Below are positions 31,909 to 39,545 of a stretch of 64,000 nucleotides of DNA, piece by piece. Source of the DNA: Pseudopedobacter sp044361595 (GTDB lineage Bacteria; Bacteroidota; Bacteroidia; Sphingobacteriales; Sphingobacteriaceae); assembly GCA_044361595.1 (NCBI GenBank), contig JBIKIN010000014.1, forward strand, positions 1 through 64,000, given 5' to 3'. The translations under genes and the position numbers were made by a program. Within the stretch, counting starts at the first letter, position 1. Every line of letters starts with the position of its first letter. Under the pieces are notes generated by a model. That model saw only the letters and a program-made list of their open reading frames with translations. It searched no databases and had not been told where the DNA came from.

Positions 31909-31921
31909 TTTGTCGTTATTA
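31909..31921 (-). repeat. 13-bp motif, copy 3, before the integrase start
   Basis: TAATAACGACAAA on the minus strand ends 4 bp before the integrase ATG. It is the same 13-mer as at 25853 and 29985. Confidence 0.55.
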
Positions 31922-31954
31922 AATCTTAACCAAACATAGGAAATAAATTTTAGT

Positions 31955-31972
31955 GGTGCAATTAGTGGTGCA
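31955..31972 (+). repeat. 18-bp terminal repeat, right end of the element
   Basis: GGTGCAATTAGTGGTGCA is an exact copy of 25763-25780 in the same orientation. It is followed by a further ATTA, so the right end has slightly more than two GTGGTGCAATTA units. Confidence 0.65.
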
Positions 31973-32081
31973 ATTATTTTATTAACTAAATGTAATCAAT
32001 CATAATTCAATATAAGGCTTTATTTGCTTTAATTAGATTTAAAGAGATTTTTATAGTAATTGATAGGATGAAAATATCATA

Positions 32082-32105
32082 GGTTCAAGTCCGATATTCT
32101 CCACC
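32082..32105. other. attR: right attachment site, tRNA 3'-end copy
   Basis: GGTTCAAGTCC plus GATATTCTCCACC repeats the tRNA-Ala 3' end with two changes in the T-loop. It is followed within 6 bp by a terminator hairpin, as expected if this is the displaced original tRNA end. Upstream of it the tRNA body is missing. The stretch 31922-32244 otherwise holds the 18-bp repeat, a terminator and the Fic promoter region. Confidence 0.85.
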
Positions 32106-32110
32106 GAAAC

Positions 32111-32142
32111 AAAAAGCTTCCATAATTATGGAGGCTTTTTTT
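32111..32142 (+). terminator. Terminator after attR (probably the old tRNA-Ala terminator)
   Basis: A 13-bp stem (AAAAAGCTTCCAT at 32111-32123 with 32128-32140, one G-T pair) has a 4-nt loop and a T run. No gene reads into it today, so it is best explained as the original tRNA terminator displaced by the element. Confidence 0.7.
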
Positions 32143-32169
32143 GTGAAATCTAAATCTTAAATAAATCTA

Positions 32170-32231
32170 CTTGCCGTTATCGGCAAGAATTAGGTAAATA
32201 ATACTTTATTTTAATGCTATATTTGCCGATA
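32170..32231 (+). promoter_or_regulatory. Operator-like repeats and -7 element before the Fic gene
   Basis: CTTGCCG-TTAT-CGGCAAG (32170-32187) is a perfect 7-bp inverted repeat. The 9-mer TTGCCGATA, present inverted in this palindrome (32178-32186), recurs in direct orientation at 32223-32231. The second copy overlaps a TATATTTG (-7-type) element at 32218-32225. The layout fits autorepression by a DNA-binding protein, possibly the Fic protein's own HTH domain. Confidence 0.5.
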
Positions 32232-32244
32232 GATAGCTTTAAAA

Positions 32245-33147
32245 ATGAAATTTATCTCTGTAAAAGAATTCTCAGCACAATGGAATGTTCCAGAAAGAAC
32301 TGCAAGGAATTACTGTAATTCAGGAAAAATTAAAGGTGCATTTTTAACAGGCAAAACTTGGAACATTCCAGAAGATGCTACCCTGCCTCAAAAAGAAAAT
32401 CAAAAAAAATTCAGTAATCACAATTTGCTCAACATATTGAAAGAGCAAAAAGACATGAAATTGAAGGGTGGGATTTATCATCGTACCCAAATAGATTTAA
32501 CCTATAATTCTAACAGAATAGAAGGAAGTATGCTTACGCATGATCAAACTAGGTATATTTTCGAAACAAATACCATTGGAGCATCCAAAGAAAACGTAAA
32601 TGTTGATGATATTATAGAGACCATCAATCACTTTGGTTGTATAGATTTTATTATTGATAAAGCAAAGTCAAAATTATCAGAATCCTTAATCAAGGAGCTT
32701 CACTACCTATTAAAATCTGGAACATCAGATAGTAGGAAAGATTGGTTTAATGTGGGCGAATACAAAAAGCTCCCAAACGAAGTAGGTGGAAATGAAACCT
32801 GTCCACCAAAAGAAGTATCAGAAAAAATGAAGCGAATACTTTTCAATTATCACCAAATTGAAAAGAAAACATTTAAAGATATTCTCGATTTTCATTATCA
32901 TTTTGAAGTTATTCATCCTTTTCAAGATGGTAACGGCCGAGTAGGAAGGTTAATTATTTTTAAAGAATGTTTGGCTAATGGCGTTGTACCATTTATTATT
33001 GATGAAGATTTAAAGCTATTCTATTATAGAGGTTTACAGCAATGGACCAATATAAAAGAATATTTATTAGACACCTGCCTTACTGCACAAGATAATTACA
33101 AAGCTATTCTAAAGTATTTTGAAATAGATTTTAACGAAAATTTGTAA
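32245..33147 (+). CDS. Fic family AMPylase-like protein with N-terminal HTH
   Basis: 300 residues. Residues 1-45 form a helix-turn-helix (KEFSAQWNVPERTARNYCNS, then GKIKGAFLTGKTWNIPEDA). An inhibitory-helix motif SNRIEG (near 89-94, of the S/TxxxEG/N type) follows. The Fic core carries the complete catalytic motif HPFQDGNGRVGR (near 224-235). Fic enzymes transfer AMP or related groups to hydroxyl side chains, and the SxxxEG motif normally keeps them inactive until relieved. The gene lies just outside attR of the tRNA-Ala element. The target protein is unknown. Confidence 0.92.
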   Translation: MKFISVKEFSAQWNVPERTARNYCNSGKIKGAFLTGKTWNIPEDATLPQKENQKKFSNHNLLNILKEQKDMKLKGGIYHRTQIDLTYNSNRIEGSMLTHDQTRYIFETNTIGASKENVNVDDIIETINHFGCIDFIIDKAKSKLSESLIKELHYLLKSGTSDSRKDWFNVGEYKKLPNEVGGNETCPPKEVSEKMKRILFNYHQIEKKTFKDILDFHYHFEVIHPFQDGNGRVGRLIIFKECLANGVVPFIIDEDLKLFYYRGLQQWTNIKEYLLDTCLTAQDNYKAILKYFEIDFNENL

Positions 33148-33209
33148 CCTAATTTATTAAACCTTGTATAAAACAACACAATATGTATATTTAAAGAAAA
33201 AACGAGCCC

Positions 33210-34046
33210 ATGTCTAAATACTTAAACACTCATAATCAAGATTTAATAAAATTTGCTCAAGAAAATCAAGAAGCTTATTTAAATGCTAGTCCTTTTCCTA
33301 GCATCTCTTTTGATAATTTCTTTAATCCTGATTTGTTAAGTAAAATATTAGACGAGTTTCCTGATTTATCAAAAAAAGACAGCATTTCTTTTAAAGACCA
33401 AAAGCAAATTAAATTTGCAGGTAAAGGCGAAAATTACTTTGGCGATGAAACCAAATCTTTTATGCACTACTTAAATTCCGAGCCTTTTTTAAACTTTTTG
33501 CAAATAATAACCGGAATTGAAGAACCACTTATTGGCGACCCTTACTTTTTTGGTGGCGGACAACATGAAATAAAAAGAGGAGGCTTACTAAAAGTCCATG
33601 CTGATTTTAACAAACACCCTCAATTAAAATTAGACCGCAGAATCAACGTATTAGTTTACCTAAACAAAGATTGGAAAGAAGAATATGGTGGGTTTTTTGA
33701 GCTTTGGGACAAGAACATGGAAAAGTGCGAAAAGAAAATATTACCTGCCTTTAATAAATTAGCCATATTTTCTACTACAGATTTTTCTTATCACGGGCAC
33801 CCAGATGCATTAAACTGCCCAGAAGATAGAAGCAGAAAATCGCTTGCTTTATATTACTATTCTAACGGCAGACCCGCATCAGAAATTAATCAAGATGCTA
33901 AACATAACACACTTTTTCAAGAACGTAAAAACAACGATACCGATAAAACTGCTTTTAAAGCATCGGGAAAAGACAAGGTAAAAGCTCTTCTAAAGGATTT
34001 AACGCCACCTATTTTATACAAGAAAATTAAAAAAGGAGAGGATTAA
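33210..34046 (+). CDS. 2-oxoglutarate/Fe(II)-dependent oxygenase
   Basis: 278 residues. The double-stranded beta-helix core shows the HxD iron ligands (VHADF, near 129-132), YGGFFELWDKNM, the distal His in YHGHPDAL (near 195) and the oxoglutarate-binding Arg in RSRKSLALYYY. This is the prolyl-4-hydroxylase-like P4Hc branch, often found with polysaccharide or surface-modification genes. It is a single gene here, 62 bp after fic. The substrate is unknown. Confidence 0.88.
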   Translation: MSKYLNTHNQDLIKFAQENQEAYLNASPFPSISFDNFFNPDLLSKILDEFPDLSKKDSISFKDQKQIKFAGKGENYFGDETKSFMHYLNSEPFLNFLQIITGIEEPLIGDPYFFGGGQHEIKRGGLLKVHADFNKHPQLKLDRRINVLVYLNKDWKEEYGGFFELWDKNMEKCEKKILPAFNKLAIFSTTDFSYHGHPDALNCPEDRSRKSLALYYYSNGRPASEINQDAKHNTLFQERKNNDTDKTAFKASGKDKVKALLKDLTPPILYKKIKKGED

Positions 34047-34084
34047 GATTTTCAGTCTTTCGAGGTTTTTGAAATATCGTACGT

Positions 34085-34180
34085 TTAGAAATAAATAAGG
34101 GTATTAATCAAATTTCTGATTTCCATTTTTTCGGCAACCTGATTTAAATATTTTATTAAAACATCAATAAGATAAATGTT
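34085..34180 (-). pseudogene. Decayed 3' end of an Ldh-type dehydrogenase gene
   Basis: On the minus strand the frame ending at 34085 reads NIYLIDVLIKYLNQVAEKME, then IRNLI. It matches the C-terminus of the intact dehydrogenase at 36703-37797 (NGIPLIDAVVKDLNEVAEKM, then GVEKL) at about half the positions. DNA similarity is also clear (CAACCT-ATTTAAAT and CATCAAT blocks). No start or upstream domain remains. The copy lies in the same orientation as the intact gene, 2.6 kb away, with the XRE, lipoprotein and barrel genes between them. Confidence 0.6.
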
Positions 34181-34203
34181 TTGAATAATAGTTATAGTAA
34201 CAA

Positions 34204-34557
34204 TTAATTATCGTCTAATTTAGCTTTTAGTTCTTCATTTTCCTTTAACAACAACTCAATAAAAGCATTTTTCTTTTTAACTTCTCTATGCAAATCATCT
34301 ATCTCTTTTAACAAAGCTTTTATTTGTAAGGGTACTAAATCATCTGGAAAAAAGCTTGATACAGGTACTTTTAAATAACTAGCAATATCGATAAGTTGTT
34401 GCGATTTGATCTCAAGTTTCCCATTTTCCAATTTAGCATAAGTACCTTGGTTTATTTCTAAAAAAAATGCTATTGATTCTTGTTTAATCCCCTTATTAAT
34501 CCTTATTTCTTTAATTTTTAAACCAACTTCCATAGATGTAACATTTTTGATAGACAA
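34204..34557 (-). CDS. XRE-family transcriptional regulator with coiled-coil tail
   Basis: 117 residues. The N-terminal 65 residues are a standard HTH_3 domain (GLKIKEIRINKGIKQESIAF, then FLEINQGTYAKLENGKLEIK, SQQLIDIASYLKVPV). The last 40 residues form a leucine-rich coiled coil (LLKEIDDLHREVKKKNAFIE), probably for dimerisation. It is divergent from the lipoprotein gene. An inverted repeat TGGCATA / TATGCCA at 34579-34616 lies in its own promoter region and may be its operator. Confidence 0.85.
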   Translation of the reverse strand: MSIKNVTSMEVGLKIKEIRINKGIKQESIAFFLEINQGTYAKLENGKLEIKSQQLIDIASYLKVPVSSFFPDDLVPLQIKALLKEIDDLHREVKKKNAFIELLLKENEELKAKLDDN

Positions 34558-34822
34558 ATTTCAAAAATAGTAAACGTTTGGCATATTTATAATCCAATAG
34601 CGCATAATTTATGCCATATAGGAATATATTCTAAGTGTTGATTAGCATAATTTTACAACGTAACGTTACAAAAGGTTGTCTGCTGCCTCATATTGTTGAT
34701 AAGCAGGAATAAAAAATTCTTAAACATTAAATCATAAAAAATTCCGCATTCCTTTTAGCATTTAAGGTCTGTTTTCATCTAAGAAAAAATCAAATTATTT
34801 AAACTTATTTATCTAAAAAATT

Positions 34823-36109
34823 ATGAAAAGAAATTTATTATTAATCATTTTATGCATTGCAACATTTGCAGCTTGTAAAAAAAACTTAACTAGTGATATA
34901 CACTCTAGTAACAAAAATTTAACATTGGAAGAAAAAACTTTTAACAGTAAAATGGACGAAGGAGCTAAAGCTGTTAATAAATTAATGCAAACAGAGTCTT
35001 TTAGAAAATATTGTAAAAGTGAAGTTTTAAAAGCTTTTGATGGCGATTACAATTTTTTATTATCTAAATTAGTGAAAGATTTTAAACAGTATAAGAATCA
35101 ACCAATTTTATATAGTAACAGTATAGGAACGAACTCTTATTATGAAATGGACGAATGGCCAAGTGAATTAATGAATAATATAGAAACAATTTCAAACGAA
35201 TATCCTTTAACTCAAATTGCAGTACAGTTAGACCCTGAAAACTGGAATCCATACACATATATTCCAGATGTTGTTTATTTAGATGCTGTTTATGATGAAG
35301 CTGATACAGATTTTATTAATGGATACAACGCCAATGGTGATGTAATTAGTTTAAACGCCAGAGTTGAGCCGAGTGTTCCTGTAGTCATTTTAAGTACGAA
35401 TGAAAGAGGGTACATTGATGATATGGGTGATTATATAGGTTACAACTCATTTCCTTCATATACTATAGATAATAGTAACACTATTATGGGCCCACCATTA
35501 AGTCCAATCAACCCTAACACACCAACAGAGTATTATAGACCAAATTTTAGTTACGAGAATATTAGTGCTATGAAGTACGATAATTTAAGTCAAGTAGAAG
35601 GTTGGGCTGCGGGTGCACCAGAAACATATATTTATATTTTTGAACAAGATCCAACAGATTCTACTAAAACCATAAGAAAGGATTTAGGCTATAATGAACC
35701 ACCTAAAAGAAAAGACATTAATGGAAAGTGGTTTGGAACAAACATTGATACACATTTATGGAGATGGTTTAAAACTGGTACAGTAATTAAATATGGCTTT
35801 TATGAACATGATAACAAAGGATTAAGGGCTATTGGCGATAATTTAGTTTCTGTTTCAAACTATCAATCATTTGTTTTGGATTCTACAAAAGTTTATCCTC
35901 CAGGTTCTCAACAACCTAATTTACCTGCTCCAAACCAGCCAGCATTTGTTACTGTTGTAAAATTTGTTGCAAATGTTGTCGGCCAGGTTTTCGCTAAGAA
36001 TATGGAAAAATCAGAGACAATTGGAGAAATAGAAGTTTCTGTAAATAATTCAAGAACTGAATTGAGCTTTAACCCCGGTGGTTTCAAAGTACAAACAGAA
36101 CCAAAATAG
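34823..36109 (+). CDS. Lipoprotein of unknown function
   Basis: 428 residues. A lipoprotein signal ends in TFAACKK (Cys near 18). The mature part has an early helical segment (EEKTFNSKMDEGAKAVNKLM) and then a long beta- and Asn/Tyr-rich region with several Trp residues (GWAAGAPETYIYIFEQDPTD). The C-terminal 40 residues (FAKNMEKSETIGEIEVSVNN) look like a small separate sheet. No family is recognised. The next gene begins 2 bp after its stop and encodes a small barrel, so they form an outer-membrane pair. Confidence 0.7.
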   Translation: MKRNLLLIILCIATFAACKKNLTSDIHSSNKNLTLEEKTFNSKMDEGAKAVNKLMQTESFRKYCKSEVLKAFDGDYNFLLSKLVKDFKQYKNQPILYSNSIGTNSYYEMDEWPSELMNNIETISNEYPLTQIAVQLDPENWNPYTYIPDVVYLDAVYDEADTDFINGYNANGDVISLNARVEPSVPVVILSTNERGYIDDMGDYIGYNSFPSYTIDNSNTIMGPPLSPINPNTPTEYYRPNFSYENISAMKYDNLSQVEGWAAGAPETYIYIFEQDPTDSTKTIRKDLGYNEPPKRKDINGKWFGTNIDTHLWRWFKTGTVIKYGFYEHDNKGLRAIGDNLVSVSNYQSFVLDSTKVYPPGSQQPNLPAPNQPAFVTVVKFVANVVGQVFAKNMEKSETIGEIEVSVNNSRTELSFNPGGFKVQTEPK

Positions 36110-36111
36110 AT

Positions 36112-36687
36112 ATGAAAAGAACAATTATTTCATTGCTTTTAATTTTAACTTTTCTAAGTAGCTACTCACAAAATACTTTTAATAAGAATGTTTTAAGCAC
36201 TAATATAGGAGTGCAATTTACAGGTAGTGGAGATTTAGATGGTTCAAATTTTTTATTGGGCTATAAAAGATATATTAAAAATAAATTTTTTGTCTCTACC
36301 GCTTATCAAAAATATGATTATAAACTATTTTTAGAAACTAGAACTTTTCTAAGAACAACTCATTCTTTTCAAGCTTTGTTCGGTAGGTCATTTGGTAAAA
36401 AGAATATTTTTGATTTAAGTGTTGGACCTTATTATGCCATTAATAACAACAGAGTAATTAACGGTCCAAATACTTTTTCTTATATAGGTGTATCATCAAA
36501 AACTGTATTTTTTGACCAGAATACAAGTACAGGATATAGGGAAAATTCTCTTGGATATACATTGAATCTTAGATATTTGATTAAAATTAATCAGAATTTT
36601 AAATTAGGTCCAATTTTCCAATTCGAAAATGACAATATTAGTAGTACGGTTTCTTCTTTAAGATTGGGTTTAGAAGTAGGCCTATAA
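36112..36687 (+). CDS. Small outer-membrane beta-barrel protein
   Basis: 191 residues. The signal peptide is MKRTIISLLLILTFLSSYSQ. The mature part alternates strands and turns (NIGVQFTGSGDLDGSNFLLG, FDLSVGPYYAINN, LGYTLNLRYLIKINQNFKLG) and ends RLGLEVGL. It fits an eight-strand barrel. It is probably the partner of the upstream lipoprotein (2-bp gap). It ends at a perfect bidirectional terminator. Confidence 0.75.
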   Translation: MKRTIISLLLILTFLSSYSQNTFNKNVLSTNIGVQFTGSGDLDGSNFLLGYKRYIKNKFFVSTAYQKYDYKLFLETRTFLRTTHSFQALFGRSFGKKNIFDLSVGPYYAINNNRVINGPNTFSYIGVSSKTVFFDQNTSTGYRENSLGYTLNLRYLIKINQNFKLGPIFQFENDNISSTVSSLRLGLEVGL

Positions 36688-36690
36688 ATT

Positions 36691-36718
36691 AAAAAGGGCA
36701 ATTTAAATTGCCCTTTTT
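36691..36718. terminator. Bidirectional terminator overlapping the Ldh stop codon
   Basis: A perfect 14-bp palindromic stem spans AAAAAGGGCAATTT / AAATTGCCCTTTTT. The stop codon of the convergent dehydrogenase gene (36703-36705) is inside the hairpin. Confidence 0.88.
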
Positions 36719-37797
36719 AATTTCTCAACTCCCATTTTCTCTGCAACCTCATTTAAATCTTTAACAACAGCATCAATTAAAGGTATTCCGTTCACTTTTC
36801 TCTCTATTTCTGCGGCTAGCTCAGGTTCTCCTGGAATAATTACTTTTTGATTTTCGTTAATTGGCTTTGCATTTTTAAAACGCTCTATCCAATTATCCAT
36901 ATTATTTTTAAAATCGTTAATAGGTCTAAAACCATCTACACGCATTGCACCTAAAAAATGGCCTAAACCTTCGCCAGGCTGATTTGGCAACGGATCCATA
37001 AAAGAAACAAATGGTGGTGCCCAAGGTCCATAGCTTGCTCCAGATAGCACCGCTGATAAAATATCTACAGTTGCACTCAATCCAAAACCTTTATGGCTTC
37101 CATGTTCTCTATCAGATCCTAGCGGCAAAAGAGATCCTCCATTTTTTAAATCGGCAGGATTTAGAGCTGCATTACCATATTTATCTTGTATCCAGCCTTC
37201 GGGTACGTTTTTACCCTGACGTTGTGCAATTTCTAATTTACCGTTTGCAGCTGTTGAAGTAGCCATATCTACCACCACAGGAGAATATTTCCCAGCAGGA
37301 AAAGCATAACAAATTGGGTTTGTTCCCAGCATTCTTTCGGTAGAAAATGTAGGAGCCACCAATGGACTTGCATTAGTTAAAGCATAACCAATCATGTCTT
37401 TTTCTACCGCCATTAAAGCATGATAGCCAGCTATCCCAAAATGGTTTGAGTTTTTAACTGCAACCCAGCCAGAACCATATTCTTGTGCTTTTTTAATAGC
37501 CAAATTCATTGCGAAAGGTGCAACTACTAAACCTAAACCAGCATCGCCGTCTACTGTTGCCGTGGTGGCCGTTTCATGAACTATTTTGATGTTTGGTTTT
37601 GGATTTATTCTGCCTTTTTCCCAGAGACGTACATAACCGGTTAATCTTGCAACACCATGTGAGTCTATTCCACGTAAATCAGCCTGAATTAAAACATCCG
37701 TTGCTAATTTGCTATGTTCTTCGCTACATCCCATTTTTATAAAAACGGAATGGGTAAAGGTTCTTAAGGTTTCTTCTGAGAAATTATAAAAATCCAT
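36703..37797 (-). CDS. Ldh-type (malate/lactate/ureidoglycolate) dehydrogenase
   Basis: 364 residues from the ATG at 37797 (MDFYNFSEETLRTFTHSVFI). A longer frame from 37845 adds 16 unconserved residues. Family blocks are DLRGIDSHGVARLTGYVRLW, the NSNHFGIAGYHALMAVEKDM block with the catalytic His, LGTNPICYAFPAGKYSPVVV and GSHKGFGLSATVDILS. It is an NAD(P)-dependent oxidoreductase acting on 2-hydroxy acids. The exact substrate (malate, lactate, sulfolactate or similar) cannot be told. A decayed copy of its 3' end lies at 34085-34180. Confidence 0.92.
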   Translation of the reverse strand: MDFYNFSEETLRTFTHSVFIKMGCSEEHSKLATDVLIQADLRGIDSHGVARLTGYVRLWEKGRINPKPNIKIVHETATTATVDGDAGLGLVVAPFAMNLAIKKAQEYGSGWVAVKNSNHFGIAGYHALMAVEKDMIGYALTNASPLVAPTFSTERMLGTNPICYAFPAGKYSPVVVDMATSTAANGKLEIAQRQGKNVPEGWIQDKYGNAALNPADLKNGGSLLPLGSDREHGSHKGFGLSATVDILSAVLSGASYGPWAPPFVSFMDPLPNQPGEGLGHFLGAMRVDGFRPINDFKNNMDNWIERFKNAKPINENQKVIIPGEPELAAEIERKVNGIPLIDAVVKDLNEVAEKMGVEKLKRAI

Positions 37798-37844
37798 ATA
37801 ATTTTCTTTTGGTGTAATTAGATTTTTGATCTTATGTTTTACCA

Positions 37845-37868
37845 CCCCCTGCCCCCGCCAACAGGGGA
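37845..37868. repeat. GC-rich hairpin of the CCCCTG...CAGGGG type
   Basis: CCCCTG (37846-37851) and CAGGGG (37862-37867) pair around CCCCCGCCAA. In this AT-rich genome the C-rich block stands out. It lies between bshC and the dehydrogenase and resembles short C-rich intergenic repeats I have seen in other Bacteroidetes. Confidence 0.4.
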
Positions 37869-37914
37869 TAACCTAAAATGTGAGCTATTTGTTTTTAATG
37901 TTAAACAACCTTAA

Positions 37915-39498
37915 CTAGCTTAAAATAGTAAACTTAAAATCGAGCGGTTTGAAATGTTGAATCAATTTAGGGATAAATTCATCGCCATATTTCACATAAA
38001 ACAAACCGAAATTTTCCTTACGTTCTTGTAATCCTCCGTTAGGAAAAAGTTGAGATTTGATCTTTTCTATATCATCCATCGCTTCAGAAAAATTTCTTTT
38101 TTCTGCTCGCATTAACTTTTTATCTAGGCTATCTATTGCTTTTTTTAACCTCATTTCCACCGCTTCTGTACTAGGTTTAAGCGTAGGGTCTATTTTGGCG
38201 GCTCTAATTTTTAAATCGTCGAATATGGTTTGTAAAGCTTCCCATTCTGTATTTAAATTTAAAGTATTAGTAGAATGATTTTCTACATACTCTTTCTTTA
38301 AAACTTCTTTATCTAGAAATGCATCGGCGAAAGCCAAATTCAATTTTTGCAGTTTTACTACCGATTTTTCATCGGCTAACATAGCCGAATTTCTTAAAAC
38401 CAATAAAGGAAAGTCTACCTTATAAAAATCGAAATTAGATTTGAGTTGTAGCCAATAAGCCAATTCGCCACCGCCACCAATGTAAGCCAAATTAGGTAAA
38501 ATCACTTCTTGGTAAAGTGGACGCATCACTACGTTTGGACTAAACCTTTCTGGATGAGTTTTAATCTCTAGTTTTAATTCAGCTTCTGAAAAAGATATTT
38601 CAGTATTTATAACTTGATATTTCTCATCTTCAAAAACGATTCTTTCTCTTAAATCGTCGGTTAAATAAAAGAAATTAATCTCTCTTGGATTAACTTGAGC
38701 ATGTATATCAATCTCGGCAAGCTTTTTACTGCTTTCTTCTATGTTTTTAAAACTATTTTGCTGGATAATATCCTGTTCTATGATATTAGCAAACTCAGAT
38801 TTTAATTTTTGATCATCAGCATCAATAATTACTAAACCGTACTCACTAAATAATTCATTCGCTAAATGTCTTGTGGCACTCGCTAAGTTTTTACCATCGG
38901 CGTAAGCTTTAGAAACCATATCTGATAGTTTTTCTGCATTTTCTGAGAGACCCAAAACTCCTTTATACTCATTTAAAGCAGCTAAAATAGTCTTGGTATT
39001 TAATCTACCTGTTGCGCCTGCTGCGTTTAATTTCCAGCTGATTTTTTTACCACCAACATAAGTATGATTGATTTCTTCAAAATCATGATCCTCTGTAGCC
39101 ATCCAATAAATGGGAACAAAATTTTTGGCAGGAAATGCTTTTTTTAAATCTTTAGCAAGGTTAATAGCGCTTATAATTTTAAAAATAAAATAAAGCGGAC
39201 CGGTAAAGATATTGAGCTGATGTCCAGTAGTTACGGTAAAAGTATTCTCACTTTTAAGAGCATCTATATTTTGACTAACTGATTCAGAAACAGAAACTTG
39301 TTGATATTGAGATTTTAAAACATCAACCAATTGAGCTCTATTGCCTGTGAAATTTCTTTCTTTAATGATGTTTTCAAAACTCTTTAAATCTGGAAATTGA
39401 TTAATAAATGGTTTTAATTTTTCATCTCTGGCAAGTAAACGAGTTACTACAGAAGAAAAACATCGGGTTTCATCGTAATCAATATATTGAGCTTCCAT
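37915..39498 (-). CDS. bshC: Putative cysteine ligase BshC (bacillithiol biosynthesis)
   Basis: 527 residues, the normal BshC length. Diagnostic blocks are FTVTTGHQLNIFTGPLYFIF near 92-111, KNFVPIYWMATEDHDFEEIN near 130-149 and VVMRPLYQEVILPNLAYIGG near 325-344. BshC adds cysteine to GlcN-malate in the last step of making the low-molecular-weight thiol bacillithiol. It lies 47 bp after rimO on the same strand. Confidence 0.94.
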   Translation of the reverse strand: MEAQYIDYDETRCFSSVVTRLLARDEKLKPFINQFPDLKSFENIIKERNFTGNRAQLVDVLKSQYQQVSVSESVSQNIDALKSENTFTVTTGHQLNIFTGPLYFIFKIISAINLAKDLKKAFPAKNFVPIYWMATEDHDFEEINHTYVGGKKISWKLNAAGATGRLNTKTILAALNEYKGVLGLSENAEKLSDMVSKAYADGKNLASATRHLANELFSEYGLVIIDADDQKLKSEFANIIEQDIIQQNSFKNIEESSKKLAEIDIHAQVNPREINFFYLTDDLRERIVFEDEKYQVINTEISFSEAELKLEIKTHPERFSPNVVMRPLYQEVILPNLAYIGGGGELAYWLQLKSNFDFYKVDFPLLVLRNSAMLADEKSVVKLQKLNLAFADAFLDKEVLKKEYVENHSTNTLNLNTEWEALQTIFDDLKIRAAKIDPTLKPSTEAVEMRLKKAIDSLDKKLMRAEKRNFSEAMDDIEKIKSQLFPNGGLQERKENFGLFYVKYGDEFIPKLIQHFKPLDFKFTILS

Positions 39499-39545
39499 TT
39501 CAAACGAAAATAACCAAAATTCAGGATTTAGATTTTTTACATCAA

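Noticed and set aside
33210..36687. Considered a defence island from Fic through the lipoprotein pair
   Set aside because: No restriction, nuclease, CBASS, Thoeris, Gabija or retron-type gene is visible. Fic and an XRE regulator alone do not support the claim.
37798..37845. 16-residue N-terminal extension of the Ldh-type dehydrogenase
   Set aside because: The family begins at MDFYNFSEE. The extra residues are not family-like and start beside a C-rich hairpin repeat.
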